Notes: a model not told the origin generated them from the sequence alone. DNA of 64,000 bases from Arachnopeziza araneosa (GCA_003988855.1 QYAI01000092.1:1-64000), one strand, 5' to 3'. Positions 21,722 to 34,949 are shown, counted from the stretch's first letter. Numbers and translations: made by a program.

Positions 21722-24700
21722 TCAATCTTGCTTCCCACCCATCTTAACCAAACTCGGATCCAGACTCTGCATGCCCAAGACATCAACCCCATAATTAACC
21801 TCTCCAACCAAGTTCTTCGCCTCTTCCAGCATACCGGCAAGGTCATCACCCAGCATCATGATGGAGACCTGCATGACGGCAAATGCGGCGTAGCCCCGCT
21901 CAAACATGTGCTGCGTGCTGAGGATGTTGGGATCGCGACCGACGAGCATCTGGCCGATGTGGATGGGCTCGGGCGCTTTGAGGTAGGGTGGGAGGGGTCT
22001 GCCGCTGGAGATGGAGGCGGCGATGGTGATGAGGAGGGATGTGACGCTCCGGGATGTGAGTTGGAGGGAGGAGATTAGCTGTTTGAAATCTCGGGCCCAT
22101 GCTTCCGAGGCTTCGATGCCTTGGGATTGTGAGCGGTTTGGGAGTGAGGAGATGGTTTCTGTGACGTAGGCGATCAAGGTAGTGAAGTGGATCATGCTTT
22201 TTTTGTGTTAGTGATGAGTGTTGAGTATTGAGGAGAAGTGCTTACTTTTGCGTATGTTTGATCAATTTATTATAAGTTGCCCTTGGGAATTTTCCTCCAA
22301 ACCTGGGTTCCCAGGAAGAAAATGCTGTATGATGTTTCATACCTTGTAAGAGAATAAGCTCTTTCGTAAATAATTGCGCACGAGCTTTCCCAAGTTTTCT
22401 TCCTGGACTGTTCTTATCATTCTGGTCCCCTTCTGCGTTTCTGATTCGAAAATTGACGGTCTGGTACACGCAACTGTAGTAATTGCTAAGGATGTAGATT
22501 GAAGACCCGAGATCTGTTCGAAGCTGGCTCCCGGAGGTGACCACGGATGGGAAGTAGGTGAAGAAGAAGGCGACGCCAACACCAGCGAGTACAGTGGCCA
22601 ATCTGTAAGGAGCAAGTTCGAAGACCGGATGATAAGCTTGACCGTTTGAAGTTGAAAGAGGAATTCCAATTTGCTTGACTTGCAATTCGTACCCTATAAT
22701 CAGAACCACTGTGACCATTCCAATGATAGGAAGGACGGGGTTCGCTTGCCATCTGATGAAAACATAATGATAAAGAAACATGGTGATGCCCAGGAAAACG
22801 ATAATACCTGCTGTATGCTGATCAACAATGTACCAATCGATGTATGATGCAACCATAGCAAGTGCTGTGCCAATGAATCGGAGAGCTTGCCCATAGATCC
22901 CAGATCCTGCAGTTTGAGTCATACTGATTGCAACCATGATCGATCCCCAGAGGAGACGCTGCGCGACGAAAAATTCTTGGGAGTTTCTCAGGAATGCAGC
23001 AATCATGATACACATCGTAGCTGTGGCCACCCTGAAACCAAACGCAGACTCCGTAGAGCCAAGAAAAGTCGATATTCCTCTCAGTTTGTCGGTGGATTTC
23101 TCCCACACTGTCGTAGGGGGTAGGTGTTCAGCATCTTTTTCGGCCCGAAGAACGTCACCAAGATAGACTATGGGGGTTCCAGATCGTGTACTGTAGGATT
23201 GATAATCCAGGTTGCTGTCTTCACGAGTCAACGATTCAATGATCCATTTCTTGATCCTTTTCCAACTGGGCACGATGAGTCGGTTTTTTGCCATGGTCCC
23301 ATCTTCCACTTTAGAGTCTGCAAACTTTACGAGATCCAAGATGGCTCTGGCGGCCATGAGAAATGAGTATTCGTGCTTCGTTAAAATTAGCATCATGTCA
23401 ATATTGAGAAAATGAACCTACATCTAGAATTAGGAACAGCTGAGACTGATGTCGTAGATGAAATTCATTTTCAACCCTGTTCACACCATCTCGTTCTGTG
23501 ATATGATCCATACCTTTCTCAGCGCACCACTCTTTTAATGGACCTTCACGCTCGATGAGAAACTTCTGGATAGCATCTTCCAACCTCGTTGCAAAGCCCT
23601 TTCCTCCAACTTCATTATCCGCTGGATGCGCCTCGATGTCAATTTTGGCCGTAGTCTTGGGTCGTTTTACCAACTGCAATTGGTACAGAGAGTGATCGAG
23701 TCCTTCCGCCATTGTACTTTGTAACTCAAGGAAGGGACCCTTCAATTGCTGAAATATCCATTTCCACTGTTTTTTCTCCTGCTCCTCCAGGCTACTGAAC
23801 TCCGCCTCCGACTTGAGATTATCACTTGGTGTTCGTATCGCTGACCAACCACCATGGTTCTCAAGCCGAGCCGTGACTTCAGTGAGTGACTCCATGCCAA
23901 GGATAGGAAGCAGTATTTTCTTACAAAGAAGAACCAATGTCGCGTAGTCCTTAGCGCTAAGCTTGCTCCAATCTGCTTCTCGCTTGGCATACCGAAGCTC
24001 AGCAGTCATCTTGGCCTGCAACTCTGCGATAGCCGTCGTTGCTTTTTTGAGCACATCTGCTTCTGGCCAGGGATTCGGTCCTGTCAAAGGATCATCTGAA
24101 TCTTTATCCAGATCAGAACTCGATGCAGTCTTAGACCCATACCAATCTCGCGTAGGTAATGAAAGCATGTATTGAGAATGTGCTTGAAACACAGATTTGA
24201 AGCCGGTCAATTCACCAACTACCATCATTGACACGAGATTTCGCGAAGTGAACGGGATGACGAAAAGATTCACAGCAAAGGCAATCCCAAAGCCGGAGAA
24301 GAAGGCGTCAAGCAAACGCGATACTTAAGTAATATTTTTAGCATCTATACATTCAAGTAGAACTTGTGCGTCTTACCCAAATTTTCAGACTCTTCTATTA
24401 CAGCAAACAATGGACCATAAGTTGCAGTCGCGTTGACGAAGATCCCGAACAAAATTGAAGGCAGAAAATATTGCGGTCGATAAGCGCGAAACCTTTTTCA
24501 GTCAATGGAAGCAAGATAAAGAATTGGTCTATGGCAGCACATACGTATTTGCTAGCCAGACGAAAAAGAAGAACCATACTGCCATGTTCGCACTAGCCGC
24601 TGCATTGTACGGACTGACAGGAGCACCTGGAACGGGCCCATTGGATTCCGATTGACTCCTGTGTGTCGTATTTCCTCTGGCCTTGATGGAACACCACATA

Positions 24701-25283
24701 GCAAAAAGTGATAACGATGCCGCTAAACAAACAAGTAGCTATGGGTCATGTTAGTTACATGGGTTGTCATGACCTCCTGGGAGATTCTGACCGAAGTGAC
24801 GAGGAGGTTTTGAAGGAAACGGGCTCGTGGTAGAATTGGTATGGTGAGAATTGTCGTGATTGGAATAAGGTAGCCGATTGTGGAATAATGTGCAGCAACA
24901 CGGCTATTCTGATAACTTTTGGAGATCAATAGAATATTCTTGGCTCATTCGGGGTTTCGTACATTGCAACTCCAATTGTAGGTCCAACTGCACCTCTTCA
25001 CGCTCCAGTCAGTAATTGTAATAGACTTGAGACCCGGTCATAGATTCACAGAAAGTATATTGAGTTCTCAGGCATGCATATTCCATGCATCCTTGATTCA
25101 TACCAATGTCTTTTCGTTTCTCTGTCATCGGAAATGAGGGATAGCCAGCCCCATGAGGACTTACTTGAACATCAGCAGCACCATGGGAAGATTGAGTTCC
25201 AGTTTGCCTATTGTTCTTTTCCATATCGACGGCGGCTTCGCTTTCTTGCTCACATCATGGTCGTCTACTGATGTTTCTGCCAT
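21722..25283 (-). CDS. FUSC/aromatic-acid-exporter-like membrane protein with DUF2421
   Basis: Eight exons on the minus strand: 25165-25283, 24963-24995, 24792-24915, 24545-24738, 24377-24492, 23422-24323, 22246-23375 and 21722-22196. They total 1,030 aa with every phase matching. The N-terminal domain begins near residue 40 (MVLLMFKGAVGPTIGVAIYQ) and has the six-TM layout of the putative ER transporter/FUSC family, with LIPITTILTIPILPRARFLQ. A large soluble insert follows. A second membrane domain (VATATMCIMIAAFLRNSQEF onward, with WILVD-like YIDWYIVDQ) and a C-terminal DUF2421-type helical region come next. Relatives are annotated as aromatic acid or brefeldin-sensitivity (BRE4-like) proteins. 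The substrate is unknown. The small 33-nt second exon is needed to keep the frame. Confidence 0.85.
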
Positions 25284-26009
25284 CTTCAAGCTTGGTCTAC
25301 TCGACGACTGGGCGGATTAGGTAAATTTGGTAATGGAGGGGAGCTGGAAATCATGCCACTTTTTCTCCAAGATCTTCGTCTCGGATGCGAATCCGATCAA
25401 ACCCAAGGATCTGAAGAGGTAATGCCAAATGAAGCCAATCCGGATGGTCCGAATGCTGGAGGAGATCGAGATGTGTGAAAGAAGGAGATCCCAAAAGATT
25501 TCAAGAACTCATGTCCAGGAGAGCACGTCGAAACGGAACCGAGCGACATTTTCAGGCATTCGGATGCGAGGTGCACATTAAGCATACTGGGATTCGAAGC
25601 CTCAAATCCCCAGTTTAGTTGTTAGTCCGAGCTGTTGTTGGTGAAAATCCCTGTACTGCAGTGCGTATATACGCAGCTTGAGGCGCTGCTTACTCACCTG
25701 CCGGGCTTTTCCTTGCAGCCGTGTAATCCGAAATGCCAGAGCGAATCAAAGACAATGTGTCATGCTGTCTAATTGGCTGTGAGGATCCGTAGGTATGCTT
25801 CACCGACGTGTTTGACCCTCAGTCGCGGAAGCTTCTCATCACATGCTGAATTATACAGGACGACTTGCTCAAGCTATGTACTCCTCGGCACGCACAACTA
25901 CCAGTAGAGGCACGAGTCATCTTATATAGGTCGTAGACGTTATGTGACGGAACTCCCGAGTGAAATGCCACCAACCGTCAGCAGAATCCCTTCGACTGCT
26001 ATGGGTATT
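25284..26009. promoter_or_regulatory. upstream region of the FUSC gene and 3-prime flank of the P450
   Basis: A 0.7-kb spacer between two minus-strand genes. I see no ORF with family character. Confidence 0.4.
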
Positions 26010-27737
26010 CTAAATACTCTTCACTCTAATCCTCACCCCCTTTGAGTCTGCTGCTGGGTGCGGTACAAATAAATCCGCCACTATCTCTATATCTTTAAGT
26101 GTTGTCTCGTATAATTCCAAGCAGCCTACATCATCTTTGCCGTGTACATCTTTGGATCCGTAGATTCTAAAGAGACGTGCAAGTGTCAAGTACATCTCCG
26201 CATATGCGAGATTAATGCCAACACACTGTCTTGAGCCTTTGGAAAAGGCAACGAGATACTTGTCAAGACGTGGATTTTCTATCCACCGATCTGGCAAAAA
26301 GGAATTGGAATCCGGGAATACTGTAGCGTTGTGATGCATCAAGACACTGGTCATGCTAACAGGCGTGCCCGCAGGAATTGGCCAATCCACTTTACCATCA
26401 TTAAATACAAGTACTTCATCTGGGCAGATACGTTGTAGACGGCAACTGACGCCATAGCTTAATCGAAGACTCTCTTGGATGCATGCTGTCAGAAATGGAA
26501 GCTGTTCTAATATCGAAAGAGGAGTCTGTTCTGATCCGTCGGTCACTGCACCCTGCAACTCATCTTTCAAACGCCGGAGAGAGTCAGGTTGAGAAAGCAA
26601 GTAGAACACAGCAACAGAGAGCGCCCAGGCGGTGGTCAAAGTACCAGCTATTACTGTCACTTGCCCATCGTCACACAGACGAGCAAATGATTTCTCGTTT
26701 GGCGGAAGGTCACTTTTAAGAATTTCATGGAAGATAGTGCTATGAGCGACGTCTCCCCCTTCAGACTTGGAGCCAGATTGAATACCACGGACTTGATCAT
26801 GGATATTCTAAGTTTTAGTGAGAACCAGGTCCAGGTTGGGCTAAAACGGATAGAAAACCCACCTTTTGAAGTCGTACAAATGCGCTCATATCAGGGTCAA
26901 TTCTAATAAGCAGCCATGGAGGCAGAGACTGCATTAGAGATGGGATCCACGGGAATTGTTTCGTGACAACACCCATCGAGCTACCTTTGATAGATGCGTC
27001 ATGAAATTGTTTATCGAAATCCTCCATCTCAATGCGATCATCTGAGCGGCCAAAGCTATACTGCATGGCGACGTCTGCAATTTCGTGTTAGTCATGGCCT
27101 GGAGTTATGCGTGCTGAGAGCCCAACCATTGGTAAAAGCTTCAAAAGCTAGCGAGATAATCATAGCCTTCTCTGACTTTTGATAATTCGAAAACCTGCCC
27201 AGCAGCCTGTCTAACTTGTCATTGAGAACTGGTTGAAGGCGACGGACCGCGGCCTTGGAAAAAAACGGGTTTATCGCAGCTCTCCGAATACGATGTTTGT
27301 CATGATCCGTACTTGCAACGATAGACTCTGGAAGGCCAAACTGTGTTGTAAACCATTCCCACCGGTCGCGCTTCTTCCCTCCTGCGACGTAGAGCTTCTC
27401 ATAGAAGTCAGGTGTCTCGACGTGTAGTTCGAATGGGTTGATTCGCACGATTGGCCCGTACTTCTTGTGCATGCGTGCGATCTCAAACGTATACTGGCCG
27501 TTCTGGATAACGTCATAGTAGAACTCATACCTCGTGGAGAGTCAGCAGACAATCATACATCAAGGAGTGATGATATGCGAACCAGAAGGTCAGCGCTGCC
27601 AATTTTGGCCCTGGAAAGCTGGCAATTGGACTTAGATAAAGCCGCTGAACAGCCCCAGCGGCCAGATATGACACCCAGGCCACGGCGCCGAGGAGCAGCG
27701 CATTGGAGACGAGGCTGCCCGAAGGCGCGAAATCCAT
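26010..27737 (-). CDS. cytochrome P450 monooxygenase
   Basis: Four exons on the minus strand (27583-27737, 27127-27530, 26863-27074, 26010-26807) give 522 aa, the usual length. An N-terminal anchor (ALLLGAVAWVSYLAAGAVQRLY) is followed by the hinge SPIASFPGPKLAA. The I-helix has AGTLTTAWAL, the K-helix has ESLRL (ExxR), the PERF region reads PDRWIEN, and the heme loop is FSKGSRQCVG with the axial Cys. It should be an ER-anchored oxygenase. The organisation resembles CYP families active on terpenoid or polyketide intermediates, but the substrate cannot be inferred. It is divergent from a LaeA-like methyltransferase with a shared promoter of about 470 bp. Confidence 0.93.
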
Positions 27738-28208
27738 CCTCAGGGTGAAGGGCGTAGGACAAAGGTAGACAAGGCTCCTAGATGTTTTAGGGTTGGGGTT
27801 CAGCCGGGAGAATGAAGGCGGCCAGGTCTATTCTGCACTGGCACTAGCCTCCTGCCAAGCGATGGTCCAGCATGGGACTGGGATCCATGCACATCATCCT
27901 CTTTTGACAACAAAGGTCTGCTCGACATCGCTTTGCAACCCCACTGCTTCTCAATTGATCTCAAATTATTGGTCGCTGGTGCACATCTCGCCAGGAACCG
28001 TTACTAGGAGCGTCGCCAACCTCTGCTGCATCTGGCATTTCCTCGCTAGCCAGGTGATACACCACTGCAGATGGTATCAGCCCCCAATCTTCAATCGAAA
28101 CCCACACCCGATGGTACAATAGCTAATCTCCTTACATAGTCTCCTCCTCGCTCACCTCCTCACTACGAGCGTCCTGGCGGCAAACATGCCGCCCGTAACT
28201 CTCCAACC
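27738..28208. promoter_or_regulatory. bidirectional promoter of P450 and methyltransferase
   Basis: A 471-bp spacer between the start codons of two divergent genes, so both are probably controlled from it. I can name no specific binding site with confidence. Confidence 0.6.
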
Positions 28209-29612
28209 ATGAAAGCGCAATCGCACAATCCTACGGCCGTCAGGTCAGAGACGGGATCACCAACACCACTCACTGCGACACCGGCCGATATACCGACGGG
28301 CGACTACCTACCACAGCCAGAAGCTCCCAATCCCGATGCTGCATTGGAGATTGATGTACCAAGTCCACAAAACATGGCTGGAAATATGCTTAGTTGATCT
28401 AGGATCAAAGCGACGCAGACTCCGCGCTTGGGTCTGAACATCCTACCGACACCACATCATTGTCCTCGGCTATGAGGAATTATACATATGAGAACGGTCG
28501 AGCATATCATGCATATCGTGCAGGCCAATATGTCATTCCGAATGACGACGTAGAGCAGGTATGGCATTTAGCTGCTTTGTTCGTATTCTCTTTGTAAGCT
28601 CAAAATCTAAGATTCAACTTGTAGGAGAGATTAGATATGCTCCATCATATGTGGAGGCTTATATTGAAAGGCGAGTTGTTCCGCGCTCCCATTGCAAAGC
28701 ATCCCCAACGCGTGCTTGACGTGGGAACAGGGACAGGTATATGGGCGATCGAATGTAAGCCCAAACAATTTTTGGCTTAGATATCTATATCAGAAGCCCT
28801 ACGAGATATCAAGACTAACTTCAATGGAAAGTCGCCGACGAGTTCCCAAGTGCCGAAGTCATTGGGAATGATCTCAGTCCCATCCAACCCGAGTTCGTGC
28901 CTCCAAACTGCGCATTTGAAGTAGATGATTGCGAAAGCGAATGGCTACATAGGAAAGATCCTGGTTTTGATTTTATTCATCTAAGGTCGATGGCTGGCAG
29001 CATTAAAGACTGGCCTAAACTGTTTGAGGAAGTTTATGAGCATACCAGTCCTGGGGGTTGGATAGAAGTCCAGGAATATGCTATCCAGATGCATATCGAA
29101 GAAGGCGACGAGTTTTTGCCAGAGCCCATCACATTCTGGTTATCTGAAATGGATAGAGCGAGCACCATGATTGGGAGGACGATGAATGTTGTAGATAGAC
29201 TAAAGGGGAATATCACAGACGCTGGTTTCACTTCTGTGCGGGATGACATTTATAAAGTAAGTCTCTTGAGTACTATCAACTCCTATAGACTAATTTGTTT
29301 CCAAAGGTCCCCTTTGGAGGCTGGCCAAAAGATAAAACTTTAAAAGAACTGGGCCAGCATCAGCAAATTGTAAGCATCCTGTCCGTTGATGTCTATATGC
29401 CACTGCTTACATTTCTCAAGGGGCTGTTGGAGTCCATCGAGGCGTACAGCCTAGCTTTATTCACCAGAGTGTTGGGTTATTCGTTTGATGAATTACAAGT
29501 GCTACTGGCAAAAGTGCGTGCCGAGATTAAAAATCCGAGTAATCACTTGTATTGTTGGGCACATTTTATTTATGGTCAACGGCCGCCTAATGCCAGCCCT
29601 AAGCTTGGCTGA
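28209..29612 (+). CDS. LaeA-like/TAM-type SAM-dependent methyltransferase
   Basis: Five exons (28209-28355, 28403-28558, 28625-28754, 28832-29256, 29307-29612) encode 387 aa with consistent phases. A disordered N-terminus leads into an acidic EIDDQSDADSALG segment and AMRNYTYENGRAYHAYRAG, typical of this fungal family. The SAM-binding motif I is VLDVGTGTGIWAIEFADEFP. Later motifs are GNDLSPIQP, DFIHLRSMAGS and SPGGWIEVQEY. Relatives range from LaeA, a global regulator of secondary metabolism, to many paralogues of unknown role; this is probably a paralogue. The P450 neighbour suggests a small metabolic unit, but that is inference. Confidence 0.88.
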
Positions 29613-29763
29613 ATAAATTCCATTACCAAGTAAAAGTTACTCCCAGCATCCAAGACCAAAATTCCACCTCTCGGCCTGTAGGATTATCTTTAGCAACATT
29701 ATAACTAGATTCCAAGTTTAGATTTTCCAGCCAAACCCTCAAACGTTTTTTGGAGAAATTATT

Positions 29764-32463
29764 TCAGCGTAGATCTCGTGCAGGCAGATGAGACAGATTC
29801 TGCTGCGTGCTTGGGGTTCCGCTCTGAGTGTCGTATCCAGCTCTACCTACCCCAGAACCGCTCATATGTTTTTTCTTCGAGAACTGAGGTGTAACTTTGT
29901 CCAATGTTCTCTTCACTCCTCGGGATATCATTTGAGATTTTGTTGGTGTCTCGGAGACTGACGTACTAGCTTCGTCGATGACGATTTGGGATCCAGCTAC
30001 ATTCTGGATTGTTGGTCTTCTAATCTGGGTCCCCTCGCTATCCAAAATACTTTCCGATATCGGCGCATTATTCGAAGACCCATCTGAGGTTGAAGCATCC
30101 GGATCTGCCGAACCAGGTTCCGATGTCGAGGAATTGCTTCCTCCTAGAGCGCTATCAACAAACTCACTGTCTTCCTCGCCTTCGCCGTCGGATTCTAAAT
30201 CTTCTCCTTCGAAAGGTTCGCCTTTGTTGGGCCGGCACCATCGAAATTTCCGGTTTCGTCCAAATATCACCGCTCCGGCACGGTTCTTGAATGGCTCTGG
30301 GGGTCTCTTCAACCCAGTCGAATATAGCAGCGGGACCTGCACTCTGTCGCAACCTACCTTCCAGCTTCCACGCTTACACTCGCATGACTCGAAGAGTTTG
30401 TCCGGTTTGTGCCAATAAATCCCATTGGCTAACTGCAAAACGTCGGGGTCGCGGTCTCCATGCTGCCTGCAGATATCTTCCAGTGTCGAGATGCACGTCA
30501 CCAGGTAGTCTTTTCCCGTAGGAATACGGTTCCAGTATTCGCACAGCTTATTAGAACCCTTCGCTGGTTGGATCATGTCTCCAAATCCTTTCCCGAGGAG
30601 TGCAATAGCTTTAATAATTCGAGTGAAGTCTACCCATCCCCAGCCACTTTTTTTCAAGCTTGCAACTCGAGGGGCCAGGACATTTTGGCCGTCCACGATG
30701 TCGATAAAACCAAAGCCAAGGAGTTTTTCTCGAGGTGTAAGATGTAGGCCAAAATTTGGCGAAGCTATCATCTGTAGTTGACGATCTTCGGTCTGCTCCA
30801 GAATATGGTAGGTTTGCTGGACTAAGTCTTCGTAGGTCCACCTTCTCGTTGACTTCCGCACTTCCTGTTCTGATGCTCCCCCGTTCGTTATTTTGAGTTC
30901 CGTCGTGGTTTTGAAATCTTCAAAAATACAGAGCCCTCGATTTTTCGGGTCCAATAATGCCCTCTTGGCACCTAATGCCCCAGCCTTGGGATCGACGTAG
31001 CGGAAGTCCTCGATATCGAAAAGGCCGGTGTCTGAGTAAAGTTCCGATGAGAGCTGAGGCAAACGTTGACCCAGCCCAATCTATTTCTTTGTAATTTGTA
31101 TCCTTTGTTCCTGATTATATATCAATATTGGGATGAAGGAGAAAGACTTGAAGACATGAACTTACCAAGATGCACCTCTACAGATGAAGCCCAGCCGAGG
31201 AAATTTCTAGACTGTTCTAAGCATACAGTATCAACCTGATGTACCATGGCCTGGCCTCCGCAAAGCATATCGGCGGAAAAATATGGCATCCTACTCGCAT
31301 CGTGATTGAAAAGGTAGTGCCACAGGACAGAGTCTTTGATTCGCTGGGTAGGACAGAACATGGTCGAAAATCCTTTGATCACAAGGCCTCCATCAAAGCT
31401 AGTCACCCGAGAGGATTGGCTCAGTCCTGCCATCATGTTGAGTGGGATTTCCAAGCCCTTCTCTCCATTTTCCCTTGATAGTATAGGATAGCCTTCGACA
31501 ATTATCGGATTCCTGAAGAGAGAACGCCAGCATGACCCATTTCTCTGCGGCGATTCGGGTTCCAGTTCGGTGAGTTCGGGGGAGAATGTGAAGGTTGCGA
31601 CAACTCCGGACGAGAATGTGGCGAGCGGTTTTGAGGATGCCATTCGATTGTCGGAAAGCGCGGAACGAAAAGCAGCACCCAGCCAGGCCAGTTGTTGCCC
31701 AATCTCCGCTATCGCAGGTTCTGTGCCTTTTACAGCTACGAGAACTATAAAATCATTGATCTCGAAGGTGATTCGTGTTTTATCAGTCATAACAACTGTT
31801 TAGACAGAATAAGCATTGCTCCTGATTCTGAGGTTGAAAGTCGGGTTACCTTTGTACACTTGCCCTACTCCCTTATCGAAAGCTCCTTGAAGAGCAATTA
31901 AGGTCTCAAGGCCTGTTACTGGCCATGTTTGATTCATGTATTGAGCACAGGTCGGTGCCTGTACATTATTTCCTGCTCCAACAATGGTAATGAGAGACCC
32001 GAGCCGAAGCTCACGCTCATCCGGATATTTGGCTTTGAGAAATCCAGGCAGATTCCATGAGATATCAAACCGAGCTTTATTTACTGTCTGACCATGTTTA
32101 GATTTCTTTGGCACCGAAGTTAATCCCTTTAGTATCTCTGTCTTGATGTTTTCAGCCTGAGTACCATCACTTATAAGCATGGCTATCTGTGACAAATTCC
32201 CAAGCGTCTGGAAAGTGGGTGATAGCATAGTTGTCTTCCTGTTCCTCTTCATCTTGAATAACGGCTGTATATCGTTCGTATAATGTGAGACCATCCTCTT
32301 GGCTGTCAACATCAGGCTCTTCAAGATTCCAGAGGCGAATTTTTCGGCCTGGCTGATTCCATCCTGCTGTTTCATGACTAATTCTTCTTCCTCATCATCT
32401 GGTTTCTCCTCTTGTAGTCCGGAAGAACTCAACGTCAAATTCGCAATCAAATTCGCAATACGG
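29764..32463 (-). pseudogene. broken member of a large fungal family of unknown function
   Basis: Three coding blocks on the minus strand: 31850-32463, 31166-31795 (joined by a good 54-nt intron with TCTAAAC branch) and 29764-31080. Conserved-looking landmarks are WNLPGFLKAKYPDERELRLG, the repeat-like EVHLG, and later GKGFGDMIQP, GKDYLVTCISTLEDICR and AGAVIFGRNRKFRW. The C-terminus is acidic/Ser-rich with a basic KKKH. I recall this layout from uncharacterised Pezizomycotina proteins in which about 100 residues separate the EVHLG region from the LSSELYSD region. Here only about 85 nt separate the blocks. The strong donor at 31165 is phase 1 while every acceptor I can find needs phase 0. I therefore infer an internal deletion and frame break. 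A 12-bp tandem duplication (ATTGCGAATTTG twice) sits near the 5-prime end of the first block. Confidence 0.5.
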
Positions 32464-32581
32464 CTAACAAATTAGATTAGCTTGGGATTGGGACCAATAT
32501 TCTTTTCAGTTTAGGGATTGAGCTCTAAACAAGCACTTGAAACTTAAAATCCGGAGCTCTTAGATACTCATCTTTTATTAT

Positions 32582-34119
32582 CTAGAGTTTTATTAACTTT
32601 AGTAGAGTAAAGATTGTGGTAGAGAACTCTTTTAACAAGTCCGCAGTCGTATTCCACGCTGCTGCTCTATCAGCTACTCTACCCAAGGTTCCCTGAAGGC
32701 GTAGCATCAATTCGCTAGAGAAGGCAGAAATCAATTTTTCTTTGACATTCTCAGGAATCTCCAGGTCTTGATTGTCAGTAAAGACCGTCCTGGCATCATC
32801 TTGTTCTTCATCTTTACGTGCATCTTCACTCATCCCTATGGATACATAGCCGGAGTCAGTGGCAGGAGGCCCTGTTGCATTGGAGGTATTAGGAATTTCT
32901 CCTTTAGCGTCCCGTAGATACTCGTCGCCGTGCTCAGCATCACTATTCTCCGATGAAATCGAGCCATCTGTGGTTTGTTCCATATCTTCTCGATCCTATC
33001 AATCGTTAGGGAATTCACTGGCTGAAGAAAATAGGAAAAAGTCGCATAGTCCCTGACTTACTACTTGCTCTGGAATTCCCAGGTCGCAACCTGAAATTTC
33101 GGGGTTTCCAAAGAGAACGTATTTTCAATGATTTGTGGTAGAGATGGATTCATGGTATTTTCGTGCTCGGTTAGTGATGGATGCTCTGCACGCTGGAAAG
33201 AGTCGCCGGCTCGTTTCTCCAGTGTGATATCTGATACCTTGTTATTGTTGTTGTAGTTAAAGTCCGCGCTAAGATTATGTTTCGTTCCTCCACGACTACT
33301 GTGCCCCTTTGATGAACTTTCTTGACACTGGTAATACGAATCCCTAATCAATTGCTTGCTGATGTTAATGGCATGAATATCTCTAAGGTGCCTAGAAAAG
33401 CGGTCAGCGGCACTCACAGTGGTAAACGAGTCAGTAGCTAAAAACTAATATCGCAAAAAGGCATTTTCTTTTATATTTCTGCTTTCTCCCAGGGCAAAAA
33501 GGACACACGAAGCGCGAATGGTAGTCACGGTTATGTCGACTTAATCCGGATTTTGTGCGAAAGCCCTGGCTGTACAACCAAATGTATAATAATATAAACA
33601 TTCTTTTGGGAAATGAACATTGCAGTGGGAATTTAAAAGGTCCTGTGTTTCGAAAGGCTGTGTAGTGCAACCTGCATATGTACAAACAAAGCCACCAAAT
33701 TCTGGATTTATGACTCCATCGATGCTCATGTGATTAGGTGCAGAGATGGGAGGACGTGAAGCGGAGTGATTCTTGTTGGGGTCTCTGTATCACTACTACT
33801 ATAGTCGCCGGTGCTTGTATACTGCGGGTCGTCTGTCTGCGATAGTCTTCTGTGCATCCCACCGAAAGAAAAAGGGTGGCAGGAGTGAGGGCAGCTCGGG
33901 GCGCCATTCAGATCTAAGCGATTGTGCAACGGTTGTGAAGTTTGGAGGCATTCGCGCTGGACGGTAGTGTGAGTTATGCGAATCGATCTCATCAAGTTGA
34001 CTTGAGATACTGGGTAGCGTTAGGTAGCCTGTCTTATCTCCTTCTGATGAGGCTGTGATAAGAGGTGATAATTTCCTCGTGGTAAGTGACTCAGATATCT
34101 CAGACTTGATTGCTGTCAC
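32582..34119 (-). pseudogene. C2H2 zinc-finger protein, frames disrupted
   Basis: Minus-strand pieces show a chain of C2H2 fingers. The first is FVCTYAGCTTQPF followed by LLNSHCNVH; a degenerate one is YYYTFGC followed by GFRTKSGLSRHNRDYH; then come FVCPFCPGRKQKYKR and FSRHLRDIHA. They match the three-finger N-terminus of a common Pezizomycotina family, followed by a low-complexity linker and, at 32582-32983, an acidic region with a helical VKEKLISAFSSELMLRLQGT segment. Between the first and second fingers the frame shifts by one base. The second finger has Tyr where the first Cys is expected. Between the third finger and FSRHLRDIHA no GT donor gives the right phase, although a CTACTGAC branch-like site is present. 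It may continue into the gene at 29764-32463 as one long protein. Confidence 0.45.
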
Positions 34120-34949
34120 TGGTGAAGATGGTGAACCTGTGATTATTGAAGGGATTCTTAGACTCTGCGCCGATTCTAAAGTACTTAATTAGCAAGAGCC
34201 GCAATATTGATACCAGTTGGCTCCTAACCAGCTTCTTGAGGCACGGTCACGTTGATTCCATCGTTAGAATCCTCTCTATCTTCTTCTTCCCATTCCGTCT
34301 GTCCAAACGGACGTCCGTCTAGGTCGACCCCATCCTCGAATTAGCCGTATCGTATATCCTCCGGTGGGGGATGGGATAGACTGGACGACAAGTTTATCAC
34401 TATGGGATTTAGCCGGGGGTTTTGCGAGCTAGAGAAATTCTTGGGTCATATATAGATAGTTCGTCGACCCCGGGAAGAAACTTAAGATCGCGTCGAATCC
34501 GACCTCTTACATAGGAGAGGCTCTCAGTCGTGTCTAACTCTGTCGCAATTTTCGTTGGGTGAACTCTGTCGGAATGAATTTGAGGCATAGAATTGAGAAA
34601 TCAAGGATTAAGACATCGTTTGAGTCAGAGATTTCATGGAAGATTCAGCATGTGGTGGTGCAGAGGTGCATATGCGCAGCAAGGCTACTTGTCAGGCTCA
34701 CTTCCGTGTTACTCTTATAAATCTCAAAGCATGAAAGTATAGTAATATAATGAGGAGTGCTTCCCTCTTTCTACTCCCCTATCACATTGGCCAATAATTC
34801 TTGCCAATAGTAAGGAATTATAAGCCCAGAGCTTAACCAAGCCTCAAGACATTATCATCTCAAAAGTACTTCATCACGTGACCTGGGCTCCGGCATCCCC
34901 TTTTCCCTAAGACTTTAGATTACTATGACTTGGTAGATTGGTACTGGGA
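34120..34949. promoter_or_regulatory. upstream region of the AAA ATPase gene
   Basis: A 0.8-kb divergent spacer with no recognised coding sequence. It includes a CACGTGAC site near 34875, about 75 bp before the AAA gene start. Confidence 0.45.

Noticed and set aside
26010..29612. Complete secondary-metabolite cluster
   Set aside because: A P450 and a methyltransferase are present but no PKS, NRPS, terpene cyclase or DMAT gene is in the window.
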